Made by a program: the position numbers and the translations under genes. The notes beneath the pieces are model-generated. The model did not search any database. It was given only the letters and a program-made list of their open reading frames with translations, and was not told the DNA's origin. Shown here in pieces: positions 19,344-31,161 of a DNA stretch of 59,064 bases; position 1 is the first letter of the stretch, and each line of letters starts with the position of its first letter. The DNA is from Rhodocollybia butyracea (Eukaryota > Basidiomycota > Agaricomycetes > Agaricales > Omphalotaceae): contig JADNRY010000378.1 of NCBI GenBank assembly GCA_015501585.1, positions 1 to 59,064 on the forward strand, given 5' to 3'.

Positions 19344-21119
19344 TTAGAATCGATGTCCCATTGATTTTAATGATCCTTCTGTGAAATTAACCAGAGGTTG
19401 CCATGGAAGGGAACCAAAAATTGTCGCCAAAATCCTTTTTGGAGCATTGCTGTGTAGTTGATGGAAGTTGGCCACTGCCTCTGCTGCAGTTTGTTCTAGT
19501 TCATCAGCAGGTTCCCAAGTGTCGAAGCTTTCATCATATCCTTTCCAACGAACTAGGTATCTAAGTCTTCTATACCGATATCTGCTGTCCAGGATACGTT
19601 CTACTTCATAGAATTCTTCTCCTTCGATGACTTCAGGTTCTGGTGGCGGCGGTGTTATTCCATTGATTTCGTTTCCATTCCATGGAGATAACCGGCTAAT
19701 GTTAATGTTATCATGGATTTTCATCCAGGAAGGAAGTCGTAGACGGTATGTTTTGAGACCTGTTTTCTCTGCTATCTCAAATGGTCCTAGTCGTTTACTT
19801 CCTAGTTTTCCATTTTTCTGGCGAATCTTCAGATTGGTGGTTGTAAGCCATACTGGTTGTCCAATTTCGAAGGTTCTAGGAGATTCTTTGCCTGTTTGCC
19901 CTGTCATCCGTAGTTTGCTCATGCGGAGGGCTGCTTCCGCATCTTCCTTTGAATCTCGCATTAGCTGTAGACGTAGTTCTATTGAAGTTGGTGCTTCAGC
20001 TTGAATGGGTTCCACCATATAGGTGGGGGTATATCCATATTGAACTTCAAAGGGTGTTCGGTTATGAGCGGAGTGAAGATGGCTGTTGAGGGCAAACTCG
20101 GCAGTTGGCAGTTGGCAGTGTACGATCCCAATCATCTTGCCTTCTATTAACATACATACGAATGTATTTTTCAATTTCCTGATTGGATCGTTCCGTTTGC
20201 CCATTAGTTTCTGGGTGGTATGCTGTGGACAGGCTAGATTCAATTCCAGGTAATCGCAGTAATTCTTTCATTAGAGCGGAAGCAAACTGGGGCCTCGATC
20301 AGAGATGATTCGTTTAGGTAACCCGTGTAATTGGAAGATCTCTTTGTAATAAAGATCTGCCATTCCTTCCGTTGAGACTTCAGTTGTTGTCGGGATTGGA
20401 TGCGTAACTTTAGTGTAATGGTCAACAATTGTTAGAATGGCATTATGTCCGTCTTGTGTCATGGGTAATTCTCCAATCAAGTCTACTCCTACATATTCCC
20501 ATGGCCCCTTTGGTACTGGTAACGGTTGTAACACATCTTCCGCTTTTCGAGGGGCAATCTTCCGCTGGCATTCACATCCTTCAACATATTTGAATATGAA
20601 TGCACGGATCTGTGGCCACCAATAGTTGCGACTGACAAGTTCTAAAGTGCTATGTTTTCCGGGGTGTCCTGCAGGTTTGAGTTCGTGAAAGGTTTTTACA
20701 ATCTCTCGCCGTAGATTGATATCATCTGGTACGTAAACTAGCCCTTTATATAGGATTAATTCATCCTGTTCTTCCCATTCTGTAAGGCCTTTTGATAGTC
20801 GTCCGGGGCCATCTGTTTTGAGCTTTCTCAATGCGTCGGCAATTTGAGATTCTATCCCCTTCTTCATGGATTGTCGAATGGACATCAAGAATGGATTTCG
20901 AAGCTCTAAAGTCTGTCCTGCTTTGATAAAATGCTGTGGTTTCAGGACTATCTGTGCCTTGTTATCGTCTGCATTGAAGGTTTCTAAGTTTGTCATCCTT
21001 GAGAGTGCGTCTGCTTGTGCATTGGCCTTTCCTGCTTTGTGTTTAAGCAAGAAATTGAATTGTGATAGCCAAGATGCCAGCGAGCTTGCCGTCTGCTTAG
21101 GTCTTGTGCGGTACGCCAA
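19344..21119 (-). pseudogene. gypsy RNase H tail, integrase and chromodomain
   Basis: The HHCC zinc module is seen (H-x6-H in HELKPAGH, then CECQ). Integrase DDE residues lie in [14 protein letters not shown] and [19 protein letters not shown]-like segment (KRLGPFEI) follows, then a C-terminal chromodomain (YEVERILDSRY, YLVRWKGYDESFDTWEP) of about 50 residues. In related elements the chromodomain steers integration towards methylated-histone chromatin. Two frameshifts near 20.07-20.28 kb split the catalytic core, so this copy is non-functional. Confidence 0.92.
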
Positions 21120-22036
21120 TATTCTAGGTTTTTATGATCAGTGACAATTTCAAAAGGTGTTGGTAATCCTTCTAGAAAGTGTCTCCAATCTTTCAGTGCT
21201 TCGATGATGGCTAGCATTTCCCGATCGTAGATTTCATAGTTTCGTTCCGCTTCTAGCATAGATGCTGAACGAAATGCTACTGGGTGCCATAGATTATCTT
21301 CCTGTTTTTGTAGCAGTACTCCTCCAGTGGCAAAACCAGAAGCATCTACTTCTACTCGAATTGGCCTCTCCGGACTCCATAAGACCAGGATGGGTGCTTC
21401 CGTGAATGCTTTCTTTAATGATTCAAAGGCTTGGTTTTGAGTTGGACCCCAGTTCCAATTAATGTTCTTTTTAGTGAGATCATGGAGGGATCGAGCTATT
21501 CGTGCAAAGCCTTCGATGAATCTTCGGTAAAAGTTTGCAAAACCTAGGAATCCACGTAATTGTTTAAGAGTGGTTGGTGCAGGCCAATCGGCGACAGCCT
21601 TAACCTTTACAGGATCCATACGCACATTTCCATGTCCTAGGATTAAACCTAAATATTCAATCTCTTCCTTTTCGAATTCGCACTTTTCAGGTCTCAGGTA
21701 GAGATCATGTTTAGCCAATCGTTCCAGAACTTCGTTTACAATACGGCGATGTTCCGTCATGGTCATGGAGTAAATTAGGATATCGTCAAGATAAACTGCT
21801 ACTTGTCCTTTCGCAATCAAGTCGGCAAATATCGTATCCATTAACGCTTGGAAGGTGGCGGGTGAATTCGTTAATCCAAAGAACATTACAAGGGGTTCGA
21901 AAAGTCCTCGATTGGTAGAGAATGCTGCTTTCCATTCATCGCCGTCTTTGATTCGAATATTATTATATCCCCACCGGACATCAAACTTGGTGAAGATTTT
22001 GGCTCGTCGTAATCGATTAATGATGTCCGAGATCAA
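20993..22036 (-). pseudogene. gypsy reverse transcriptase-RNase H
   Basis: Continues the RT from the preceding frame: FDVRWGYNNIRI, FGLTNSPATFQ, and catalytic YLDD (VAVYLDDILIYS), then the RNase H segment ([30 protein letters not shown]). A one-base shift near 21.09 kb separates it from the integrase block. It is preceded by a TGA at the expected Arg of IKN-Arg-YPLPL (CGA to TGA). Confidence 0.93.
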
Positions 22037-22048
22037 AGGTAGAGGGTA

Positions 22049-23023
22049 TCAATTCTTTATAGTGATTTCGTTCAGTCGTCTGTAGTCTTGTACAAATCGT
22101 AATTTTCCATCCTTTTTTTTGATAAAGAAGACAGGAGAAGCAATGGGTGATTTAGATGGTACGATGTATCCTTTCTTAATATTGTCTGTAAGGAATCGCT
22201 CCAATTCTTCTTGTTCGTTGACTGACATGGGATAAACTTTTGTTTGAATAGTTTCAGGTGCATCTGGTTTAAGGTCAATAGCATGATCCCAAGATCGATG
22301 TTCTGGTAAACGTTCAGATTCTTTCTCCGAAAACACTTTAGAATGTTGCCTATAATGCTCAGGTATCATTTCGTCAAATGTTTTCTTTGGTTTGTCTTTC
22401 TGAGCGTTTTCCGCAATTTGTTGAGAGTATGTGAAACCAGCCATGCACCAAAGTTCTTCTGTACGATCTTCCAGAATACCAGCACGGAGCCATTGTCGTC
22501 GGTTTTGATGGTTTCCGTTAAGTCGGTAGACAGGTGTGTCTCCGGTGGATTCTATTGTTCCTGTTTTCCAATCAACCTTGGGATTAGTGGCCCGAAGCCA
22601 TGGTAATCCCAAGATCAGATTTTCTGTTCCAAGATTGGTTACCAGAAATTTGAGTGGTTGAGCTTCCATGTTGTCCGGAGTTACCATTAGTCTTACTAAA
22701 TGGGTAATACTTCCGGCCGAGTTGATACTTCCATCAATATTAAATAGCCGAATGGGTTCAGTTAGTTTACGTTTTGTCATACCATGCTTCTTTACGAAGT
22801 CTTCGTTGATAAAGAGTCCGGTAGCACCGGAGTCAATCATTGCAGCGGTTTGTGTATTTCGGAATCGTCCTTTTAAGTTTACGTTCACTTGAAAATGGTT
22901 CACAGAACGGGTTTGTTTGATCGAGCTAATAGTACAAGAGGAAACATTGGCATAAAGAGACGATAGAGAATTATTATACAAGTCCAAGAATTGAGACGCT
23001 GCTGTCACCAATTCCCATTTCAA
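22049..23023 (-). pseudogene. gypsy protease and N-terminal reverse transcriptase
   Basis: Contains the retropepsin active site AMIDSGATGLFI and the LGLPWL flap-region motif, then the RT fingers (KKDGKLRFVQDYRRLNEIT). The frame ends at the TGA where Arg is expected, directly before YPLPLI of the next block. Confidence 0.92.
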
Positions 23024-23083
23024 AAACCCTTGGTAAGGTTTTCGATCTGTTGAGCCATTGCTTTCTGGCTATTCATGAGTTGT

Positions 23084-24121
23084 TCAAAAAATTGCTCCGA
23101 AATCTGGCATTCCAGGAGTGGATTTCTCCGGAATTTCGCTAGTGGAGGCAATTTTTACCTTCTGAACGTTCTGACCAAAGTACTTTTTTCGGCAGACGTT
23201 GGCGAGATGTCCCGTAATTCCGCAGTAGTCACAGATGTCCCTTTCATGGCGTCCTTCCGCCTTTCTGTGATTCTTTGATCCGCAGCCGTAACATCTGCCC
23301 ATCATGAACTTTCGATAGTCATCGGTACTTCTCTTCCCACTCGAAGAGGAAGTGGCGTCGATGTCCATGGCATTAGGATCTTTAAATGGGGTGGCATGTG
23401 CAGCAGAGGAGGCAAAGGTGGAAGGGGAGTCATCGACGAGTCTTTTTCCCTTCTCGTCAGCTCTCTTTATCTGACGTTGATTGATGAGCATAGATACTTC
23501 AATTAATTGATCTAAGGTGTCCGTGGGTTTGTCGGTGTGTGTGAGGTCATCTTTGATTCGATCTGCTAGGTGTTCATAGAATCTATCTCGTAAGTCTGCA
23601 TTAGAATATCCGGTTCAACTTGAAAACTGTTTGAATAATGCGGCGTATGTGGCCACGCTTTTTTGGGCCTGCCAGAGACTCCTGAGGGCTCGTTTGGCGT
23701 CGACTACCTCATCAGCTGTTTCAAAGCGGGCTTTGAAGGCAGCTTCGAATGCATCCCAGTTAGCCCACGGATAGGCAACTGTTGAGTTGGGGGCTTTGGA
23801 ATTAATGATTACCTCGGTGTACGGTGTGGCCCAGATTGCTGCATCTTTCTCGAGATATGATAGAGCCGATTCTATGGTTTTCTTCCAGTCCGCCACTAGT
23901 GCTGGTACTCCAGAAGACCAAAGCTTAAAAGCTGCAATAAATCGTCGTGCTTTGTCTCCTCTCTGTCCATTATAGAGCTGAGGTCTGCTGATGGTTTTGG
24001 AAGCGCTAACTGTGGCAGTGCTTGGCGGGTTATTGACCAATTGAGAAATAGTGTTCTGTAAGGTTTGTTGATTGGTCACTAATGCGTTAATGGCGTCTAC
24101 TAGATCTTGGGCGGTTGCCAT
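23084..24121 (-). pseudogene. gypsy Gag with zinc knuckles
   Basis: Starts at ATG 24121 (MATAQDLVDAINALV), a coiled-coil-like N-terminus. A Ty3-type capsid follows (YNGQRGDKARRF, W-x-x-W-x-x-F). The frame breaks near 23.61 kb. A second block (23084-23491) carries nucleocapsid Cys/His arrays, including C-x2-C-x4-H-x4-C (CDYCGITGHLANVC). An ATG-less open frame continues upstream of 24121 to about 24.5 kb in phase, so the true N-terminus may lie further upstream through splicing. Confidence 0.85.
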
Positions 24122-24834
24122 TGCGTTTGGATTTGGGGTAGAGATACGGACAGGTATAGGAGATACAGGAGGAGTTTTAAACTCTTCGGGGCTTATTGGA
24201 ACGGGTAGGGTGCTAGTTCTTCCAACTCGGGGAGGTGTTCTAGGCGTCTCGGGTGTAGGAGTAGTCGGCGGATTTGGTTCTCGAGGAAGTGAGTCTGTGG
24301 GTATAGGGTTGTATGTTTTAAAGATGCCGTCGTCCTCTGTTATGATATTGTTATATTGGTTTGGGCACGGGTGTATGTCGCAGTCGACCCACTCGTTAGT
24401 CTGATCAATATAGCAAAAGGATTCGGTTTCTGAGTCGTATCCGTGAAGTGCACTGGAGCAGTCAAAGACTGCGGAGAAGGTAGACGTAGTGACAACAGTA
24501 AAATTTATTTCTCACTTGCGGAATCTATCAGGGCCCCCTTGTCTAGGATATGGGCGCGTCCCTGAGCAAAGAGCCTTTCCCGAAGGTAAGTGATCACTCG
24601 ATGCCTTTGTCTGCCACACGAATTTTTTTTTAAAAGGATAATCTTTTAAGGGACTAATTCAAGTGTATTGGCGACAGATTCAAAAGAGAAATAAACTGTG
24701 GGCAAGACGAGATAATGAGACTTGAAGATGGAAGTAGAGAGAGAGAGAGAGATAAAGTTTGTGAGACCAAGGCGAAACCAGATAAGAGGAATTGAGCAAG
24801 AGATAGATGTGATAGTTGGAAAATTAAGATGTGT

Positions 24835-26277
24835 TCAGAAACTCGTATGATCTGAGTCGTCGTCTCCGTAGGTAGCAACCTGTGGGTAGTGGATTTCTCT
24901 TTCTACTTTGGCAACTGCTCCAAAAGTGTCAATTTCCTCTTCAAGAGTTAATCGAAAGCCTGCGCTACTAGCGGAACCGGGAGATAGTGTAGCAGGAGCG
25001 GTTTCGATTGGACTAAATGGAGGTGGAGGAGAAGATCGGTTTGCAAGGTATTCAAGGTCGTACCAGATAGCGGGTGCAAATGGGATTGGAGATCCGTGAG
25101 TGGTGGACGATGGAATTGGTTCGTAGTATGGGTTAAATGGACTAGATGTTCGAGAAAGAGAATCACCAGAAGGAGATGGAGATGCTCGGTAGAATGGAAG
25201 GTGGTCTGTGGAGCTTGTGGTGGATAGGGCACTAACAGATGATACGAATGAGCCAACGTAGTCGAGGTCGTCAATGCCAGGGGGTGATTGCAATGTGATG
25301 ACAAGGTCGTCTGTGTATTGGTTAACGTTGACGTGGACTGCGGTAACGTTTACTGGGAAGTTTGGTGCAGTGATTGCAGTGATAAGATTGTTAGTGATGG
25401 TAAAGATTTCTCCTCTTTGGTTGGTGATCGTATGAGTGGTAGTCGTAGTAGGACCGGTGAAGACTGGGACGCTAGGGCCTTCTTCTTCGTCAACGTTGAT
25501 CGGGTCTACAATTGAGTCTCCGGTCTCTCCTAATTCGATAGGATATTCAAGACTGTCTCCAGGGGTGGTGTTAGATCGTAGTCGATTAAGGAGAGTTGGG
25601 AGAATTCGGATATCGTCCTCTAGAGATCCCCAAGGAGCAGTGGTCCAACTGTCAGTAATGGGAATACCAACACTTGTTGATCGAGAGTTGCAAGGTACCT
25701 GTGATCGAGGGATCGGAGCAGGAGGTGGTACAATCAGAGGTTCTGTGTCTAAGCCTGTTACAAGATTGTTCTCGTAAGATATGATGTTCGAAGGGCTAGG
25801 GAAGATTGTGGATGGATTGTCAATATCAATGGGATTTTCTGCAACTCCTATGTTAATGGGAACATTGTCAAGTAAGGTAGGAACGGGTGTTTCCCAAGGG
25901 TCTGTTTCGTCGTCGTGGTTAAATGGCGCAGAGAGAATAGGTACCGATTCGGCAATGTCTGCAGATGCAGCTACACGAGTGCTTTGGGTAGAAGCAAAAT
26001 CTAGATGACGATTGTCTTCGGGAGCTTCACTGGATCCGGATTCTGTATCCAGTTCGTTGTAGATTGGGACAATGCTGAAATCTACAATGTTAGGATTGAT
26101 GACCTGCCGAGTTATTATGCTACCGTCACTATAGACGGCAACGAGGTGAGTAAGGTGCGACGTTGTGGGAGAGTAAAGTTGATAACGAAAAAATGGTTTC
26201 GCGGCGTCTGGATAGCAACAGACGGGGCGAATGGGCGATCTTGACCTAATGTGGCGTTCGTAGACACGGCGACACAA
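24835..26277 (-). CDS. gypsy 5' leader ORF without any methionine codon
   Basis: An open frame of about 480 codons beginning inside the 5' LTR end and running to the TGA at 24835. It has no ATG along its whole length (the first codon of the long frame is TTG). The protein would be acidic and Ser/Thr/Pro/Asp-rich with no recognised domain. It lies between the LTR and gag. It could be reached by splicing from the LTR, initiate at a non-AUG codon, or be joined to gag by removing about 24.5-24.85 kb. Coding status is uncertain, but a 1.4-kb open frame is hard to explain by chance. Confidence 0.45.
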   Translation of the reverse strand: MCRRVYERHIRSRSPIRPVCCYPDAAKPFFRYQLYSPTTSHLTHLVAVYSDGSIITRQVINPNIVDFSIVPIYNELDTESGSSEAPEDNRHLDFASTQSTRVAASADIAESVPILSAPFNHDDETDPWETPVPTLLDNVPINIGVAENPIDIDNPSTIFPSPSNIISYENNLVTGLDTEPLIVPPPAPIPRSQVPCNSRSTSVGIPITDSWTTAPWGSLEDDIRILPTLLNRLRSNTTPGDSLEYPIELGETGDSIVDPINVDEEEGPSVPVFTGPTTTTTHTITNQRGEIFTITNNLITAITAPNFPVNVTAVHVNVNQYTDDLVITLQSPPGIDDLDYVGSFVSSVSALSTTSSTDHLPFYRASPSPSGDSLSRTSSPFNPYYEPIPSSTTHGSPIPFAPAIWYDLEYLANRSSPPPPFSPIETAPATLSPGSASSAGFRLTLEEEIDTFGAVAKVEREIHYPQVATYGDDDSDHTSF

Positions 26278-26664
26278 AGTTGGAACTTAGGATAGACAAC
26301 TATGAGTTTCCAAATGACAAAGTTAGTATTGTGAGGTAAATAGTTATACAAGAGCGAACCTATGAGTTTCCAAATGACAAAGATGGAGACTCATGTCAAT
26401 ACTACCTAACTATTTATACAGTTTCGAGGAGGTACGAGAATGAATCCGTAACGAGAGTGGCCTGAGAGTTTGAGTCTGTAAATAGGGATGACATGGGAGA
26501 ACGAGCCTATAAATAAAGTATTTCAATATAAAGAGAACAGCTTGTGATATTATCTGGCTATATTAGTAAGGTAGAGTGAGTAATAACTCCGTGCGAGTTC
26601 CAATGATATCGTTACTGAGTGATCATCATATGTCATCAGATGAAAAGAAATGAAGTTGGTGACA
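26250..26664 (-). repeat. 5' LTR of the gypsy element
   Basis: 415 bp, followed on plus by GAACA (26665-26669). It lacks the 8-bp ggtcaaga-type segment found in the other LTR near 19051. Confidence 0.95.
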
Positions 26665-26669
26665 GAACA

Positions 26670-26896
26670 TGATGGTACAACTACTACTATACCTGTAGAC
26701 AAGATAAACTAAGTAGGTATCAATAAGTATACAGTACATAAGATAGAAAGAGAACTCACACTCAGTTGAACATGACAGTACAACTGAGGGATAAAGTAGG
26801 CAATATACTGCGGGTCTCATATGTAAGCGGAATGGAAGCATAAGTAATGTCTATAATCAGTAAGGCAAAGTGTACCGTACGGAGTACTACTCAACA
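26670..26896 (-). repeat. remaining part of the copia-3 3' LTR
   Basis: Together with 18882-18909 this reconstitutes an LTR matching 39808-40074, ending ...CTACTCAACA. The C-run that follows (26897-26903) is the complement of the polypurine tract. Confidence 0.9.
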
Positions 26897-27014
26897 CCCC
26901 CCCTACTCCATATGATCCAAGCCTAATCTGCTCACCAACTTCAAATGTATTGGCCCCGCTAGAACTTTAGTAAATAAATTGCCCAAATTATCTGGCAATA
27001 TTTGGGTATTTACG
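26897..27014 (-). pseudogene. copia-3 RNase H C-terminal end
   Basis: Encodes NTQILPDNLGNLFTKVLAG and SRLGLDHME on the minus strand, the usual DIFTK-type tail of copia polyproteins. It is separated from the rest of RNase H by the 1.84-kb insert at 27015-28851. Confidence 0.75.
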
Positions 27015-28851
27015 TGTAGGTATGCGAAAGGTGCTATAAAACAACCTAACAAAAACACTACCGCACCTAACCAGACTATCGATATGTAAGGGAGCGAGGG
27101 CAGGTTGGCAGAGATTCCCCGGGGGAAAGTCTTGTAATATCGGATGTACGTGCGCGACTGCTCCAGGTTCAAGACTGTAGCGCTAACGTGGGTAACTAAG
27201 CTTAGACAACTCTTAGAACTAAGTCGAGAGAAGCCTAGTTGGGGTGTACGAGTGTATGAGGGAACCAGGTGTGTATGTCCAAATCAATTAACCAAAACCA
27301 AAACCAATACAACGAGACTAAGACTCTCCTAGGCAAACTCTGGCTCTAGCTAGAATAGTAATCTCGAGGTTTGTCAACAACCCTAGGCAAACTCTGGCAC
27401 TAGCTGCTGTGACGCCGTAAAGTCCTCGACCAAACTCTGGGCCAAGCTACAATATTGTGAGTGAACTTAATCACTAGGAACTCGTACCACAATCTTAGTG
27501 GCTCGTCTAACTTCGTGAAGAAGTCAACTAAGGAACCCTCACTCTGGAGCCGAATAATCCCTTACTAGAAGCCGTCCCCTCTAAGGAAGCAACTAGATTT
27601 GAGTCGATCTGGAGTTCGAGAGAACTCTACACACTTAAATTTGATCAAGATATAAATGGGCTTTGCGAAGCGCGTGAAGTTTATTACTTTCTTGAGATAA
27701 CCAAGTCAGGAGGCGTCACGCTACTGATCCCGTGGGGACGTTCTACGGAGCACTGGTCTTAGCAGTCAAGTCGAAGGCAAGAAACTTGTCTTATTGAATA
27801 AATATATCTGGCTTATATACTGAGTAGAGAGAGTTTAATACGAAAAATAGATGAAACAGATATGGCGAGAGACAGAAAGAGAGTGGAACAGAGGAATCTG
27901 GCTCGGAAAGGAAACTCCAACCTATATATGGTACACACGATAAAGAAATAGTCCATTCTTGGGTATATATCAGAGGTAAAATATGATTTCGTGAGGATTA
28001 ACATAGTTTTAGAGTGTTTTGATCCGAGCGAGGTTTCTCCGATTACTCCACAATTCTCCGGGGTCAGGAGTACCTTTACGCTTCATGATCACTCGCCGCC
28101 CGGTTTCCCTTGGGTGAGTTTCATTCTATTCCTCGGATAGTTCTGTCCATCCTGAGTGTGATTAACATTCTCTAGAGAAGGCCTGTTATCTAGCTTTCCA
28201 ACGACACCACTTATGATAATCTCGAGCAACTGCGCTGAGTATGTACAAGTGATTCCCGATAGTCGGCTTTAACGGATAAGACCTTCCGTGTATGATTTCT
28301 AAGATCAAATGTTTCGATTTGCCAAGGCTATCCCGGCGCGTAGCTTTCCGTAGGACCGCTAAGCATGTTTCTACCGTCCTCACGGTTGCGACCGGTGCCG
28401 CGAATAGATCTCTACGGTTTCCTCGGGATCGTTCTGGTCCATTGTTACGGACTGTAAAGTCCACATCTTAACATAGCCTGTTGGGGGTCTTAGTGCGAGG
28501 GATGCCTTCCCTCATAATTCCTTCCCTCGAGTAACGCATTGGCTTAGTACTTATCCCGCTTCGAGATGTCCTGTAGTTTAGAGAGTCTACACTCTTTGGG
28601 TATAACTAGATTGACGATCTAGCGTTACATCTCCGGGCAGCCCAGGTATCCTCGCTAGCTTGGCTCTAGGCTACGCTTGTGGGCGTACCTTCACGGCTCG
28701 CTGAGTATTATTGTTAAGTTCTTTGCCTCGGCAACAGCTATCACGCTCGGGCTCCGTATAACTCTCTTATTGCATTGTATAACACGTACAAAGTGTCAAA
28801 ATGTACGGTTACACGCCTTAGGCCGATTTTAGGCCTAATAGCGAGCAGACA
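27015..28851. mobile_element. unclassified 1.84-kb insertion in copia-3 RNase H
   Basis: RNase H coding sequence lies on both sides (tail at 26897-27014; ...ANSDIVIKD at 28852 onward). The ends on plus read TGTAGGTATGCG and AGCGAGCAGACA, so TG...CA as in an LTR, but no clear target duplication was found. Inside are repeats of aaactctgg-(ct/gg)-ctagct and frequent ctctcc/cgag words. No coding domain is recognised. A large solo LTR is the leading guess. This also accounts for the absence of genes over the stretch. Confidence 0.55.
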
Positions 28852-29625
28852 TCTTTTATGACAATGTCACTGTTAGCTACCTTTTCCCTGATATGGTGGT
28901 GCCTAACGTCGATATGCTTTGCAAGAGCATGACACCCTGCATGCTCGGCTAAGCTATTTGCACCTTCACTATCTCCAAAGAGCTCAACAGGCCCCTGCTG
29001 TTCCAAGTCTACTTCTGAAAGGAAAGATGACATCCAGACAACTTGCTGACTAGCCCTCGCTAACGCGACATATTCTGCCTCGACAGTAGAAGTAGCAACC
29101 GTAGCTTGCCGTTTAGAGCTCCATGAAACTGGTGCCCCAGCCATCAAGAACACATGGCCTGATGCTGAGCACCTCGTTTCCAGACATTGGGCATAATCCG
29201 AGTCCACAAAACCTGATGGCTTAAGACCAGATCCAGGCTTATTAGACATTGATTCATTGGTAGGCCTAACATAGGTAATATCATAGAAAATTGACCAGAT
29301 AATATATCCGGCGAGCCACTCCACCAGTTCCCAATGTTGTCGACCCGGGTTGAGCTGATAACATGCAAGAAGATTCGTCGCGAAAGCCATATCCAGTCTT
29401 GTAAGACCAGAACCCCATTGTACGGATCTGACAAATTCTTTGTAAGGTTTCCCAGACATGAAGATACATTCTTCTTCTGGTATTGGATTTGGTGCATTTA
29501 CCACCTGAACACCTGGTGGGAGAGGTGTTTTACGAGGGGTGACATTTTGCAAGTTAAAGTGTTCAAGCATTCTCTTGAAGTAGAGCCTCTGAGAAATGGT
29601 AATAGAGCCGGTAATAGGATTTTGA
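28852..29625 (-). pseudogene. copia-3 RNase H block
   Basis: Minus-strand frame with ITGSITISQRLYFKRMLEHF, VQWGSGLTRLDMAF, the RNase H core (GFVDSDYAQC, VSWSSKRQATVATSTVEAEY, LFGDSEGA) and KHIDVRHHHIREKV. It continues from the RT at 35.05 kb across the Mutator-like insertion; removing the insert and one 9-bp duplication restores GMTIHQNPITG. It is truncated at 28852 by the 1.84-kb insertion. Confidence 0.9.
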
Positions 29626-29997
29626 TGGATGGTCCAGTGCAGTCAACCACTTTTTCCTTCTTGTTAGTCTACATTTTTGTGCCAATGACCTGACTAAAAA
29701 GAAGGAATGTCCTAGGTGGGGTAGGACATGTCCTAGGGTAGATTAGGACATGATCTGAGATGGGTTGGGGCATGCCCTGGGGAGTTAGAGCATGCCCAGT
29801 GAGGGTACAGAGATGAAGCATGCTCTGGGAGCATGAGGAATGACCTTAGGGCCTGGTAAGAAAATTGGGCAAGCTGAAGGGGCATAGGATGGAGTGACTG
29901 GGAGAGGCAAAAGCATAACATTATGGGGAGTGCAAAGTCAGGCAAAGCAATGTAGGTACAAGGAGGACATAAAGGCTGTGGTGTCTTAGGTTTGTTA

Positions 29998-30530
29998 AGA
30001 CATGTCCAGGGTGCATTGGGCCATGTCCTAGGCAGAGTAGGACATGTCCTAGGTGGATTATGACGTGTCCTAGGTCAGGTAGGACATGTCCTAGGTGGAG
30101 TAGAACATGGCCTAGATGGAGTAGGTCAGGTAGGTCATGTCCTAGGTGGAGTAGGACATGTCCTAGGTGGAGTAGGACATGTCCTAGATGGAGTAGGTCA
30201 TGTCCTAGATCAGGTAGGACATGTCCTAGGTGGAGTAGGTCATGTCCTAGATCAGGTAGGACATGTCCTAGGTGGAGTAGGTCATGTCCTAGATGGAGTA
30301 GGTCATGTCCTAGGTAGGGTAGGTCATGTCCTAGGTGAAGTAGGTCATGTCCTAGGCAGAGTAGGTCATGTCCTAGGTAGGGTAGGTCATGTCCTAGGTA
30401 GGGTAGGTCATGTCCTAGGCAGAGTAGGACATGTCCTAGGTAGGGTTGGACATGTAGGACATGTCCTAGGTGGAGTAGGACATGTCCTAGGTGAAGTAGG
30501 ACATGTCCTAGTTTGGTTAGGATATGCCTT
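29998..30530. repeat. tandem array of palindromic ~20-bp units, left arm
   Basis: About 25 units of the type gtaggacatgtcctaggtgga, each holding the self-complementary core GGACATGTCC or its variant GGTCATGTCC. Matching but shorter arrays in reverse order occupy 32.37-32.64 and 34.38-34.68 kb. Unit number differs between arms, so copy number changes independently. Confidence 0.92.
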
Positions 30531-31161
30531 GGTCCAAGTGAGTTTTTTATTACTAGATTAGGAAATTGTAATAATTACTATATTTGGCAATTTTATTTGT
30601 ATGAGGCCAAAGCTGTTTTTATTTCCAAATTAGGCAATTTTATTTGAATAGGATTTTATTCCTTAATTAGGCAATTTTGATATTTTTGCAGTGGATGAGG
30701 CCAAAGCTGTTTTCATTGCCTAATTAAGAAATGACAAATCTCTTGCAGTGGATGAGGTCAAAGCTGTTTTCACTGCTTGATTGGGAAATGACCTAACTCA
30801 AGACAAAAACTGTTTGCACCTTTTCCATGAGGGTGATGACTTGTACTAGATATCCAGATCTCCTTTCCATACATAGAACAGATTGCTCATCCAAAATGAA
30901 GCCAATCCTGTGGTGGGAAGGGGTTGGATGACCTTTGATTGTAGTGGAACAGGCCAAAGCTGTATGTCCATAAAAGGAAATCAATGAAAAGTGTTGAGTC
31001 TAAAGATTGCTTGATATAACATGCAGATTGCAATGGATAAGGGTGATCCTTTTCATCCCCTGATGCCCTGATATGTTCTCTACCATTTCTGAGTCTGAGA
31101 TATATTTAGATGGCCCTGGGAGATCAGTCTTCATTGATCTTTAAACTTTCCCATCAAAAAC

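Larger units (their letters stand above)
18910..26664 (-). mobile_element. Ty3/gypsy chromovirus inside the copia-3 LTR
   Basis: A 7,755-bp element. LTRs 26250-26664 (5', 415 bp) and 18910-19332 (3', 423 bp) differ mainly by an 8-bp indel. TSD GAACA (18905-18909, 26665-26669) interrupts the copia-3 LTR. The domain order protease, RT, RNase H, integrase, chromodomain marks a chromovirus. The purine tract AGAAAGGGGTAA precedes the 3' LTR on the minus strand. The coding region has several frameshifts and at least one CGA-to-TGA stop. Confidence 0.95.

Noticed and set aside
30060..30317. Plus-strand ORF of Arg/Ser/Trp/Pro repeats and similar Gly/Leu/Val repeat ORFs at 32287-32577 and 34400-34690
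   Set aside because: They are translations of the palindromic tandem arrays. Each array is open in several frames because the unit length is near a multiple of three, and no start context or conservation supports a gene.
29998..30530. GGACATGTCC matches the p53 half-site consensus RRRCWWGYYY
   Set aside because: Fungi have no p53 orthologue. Any 10-bp palindrome with a CATG core will fit, so this is coincidence.
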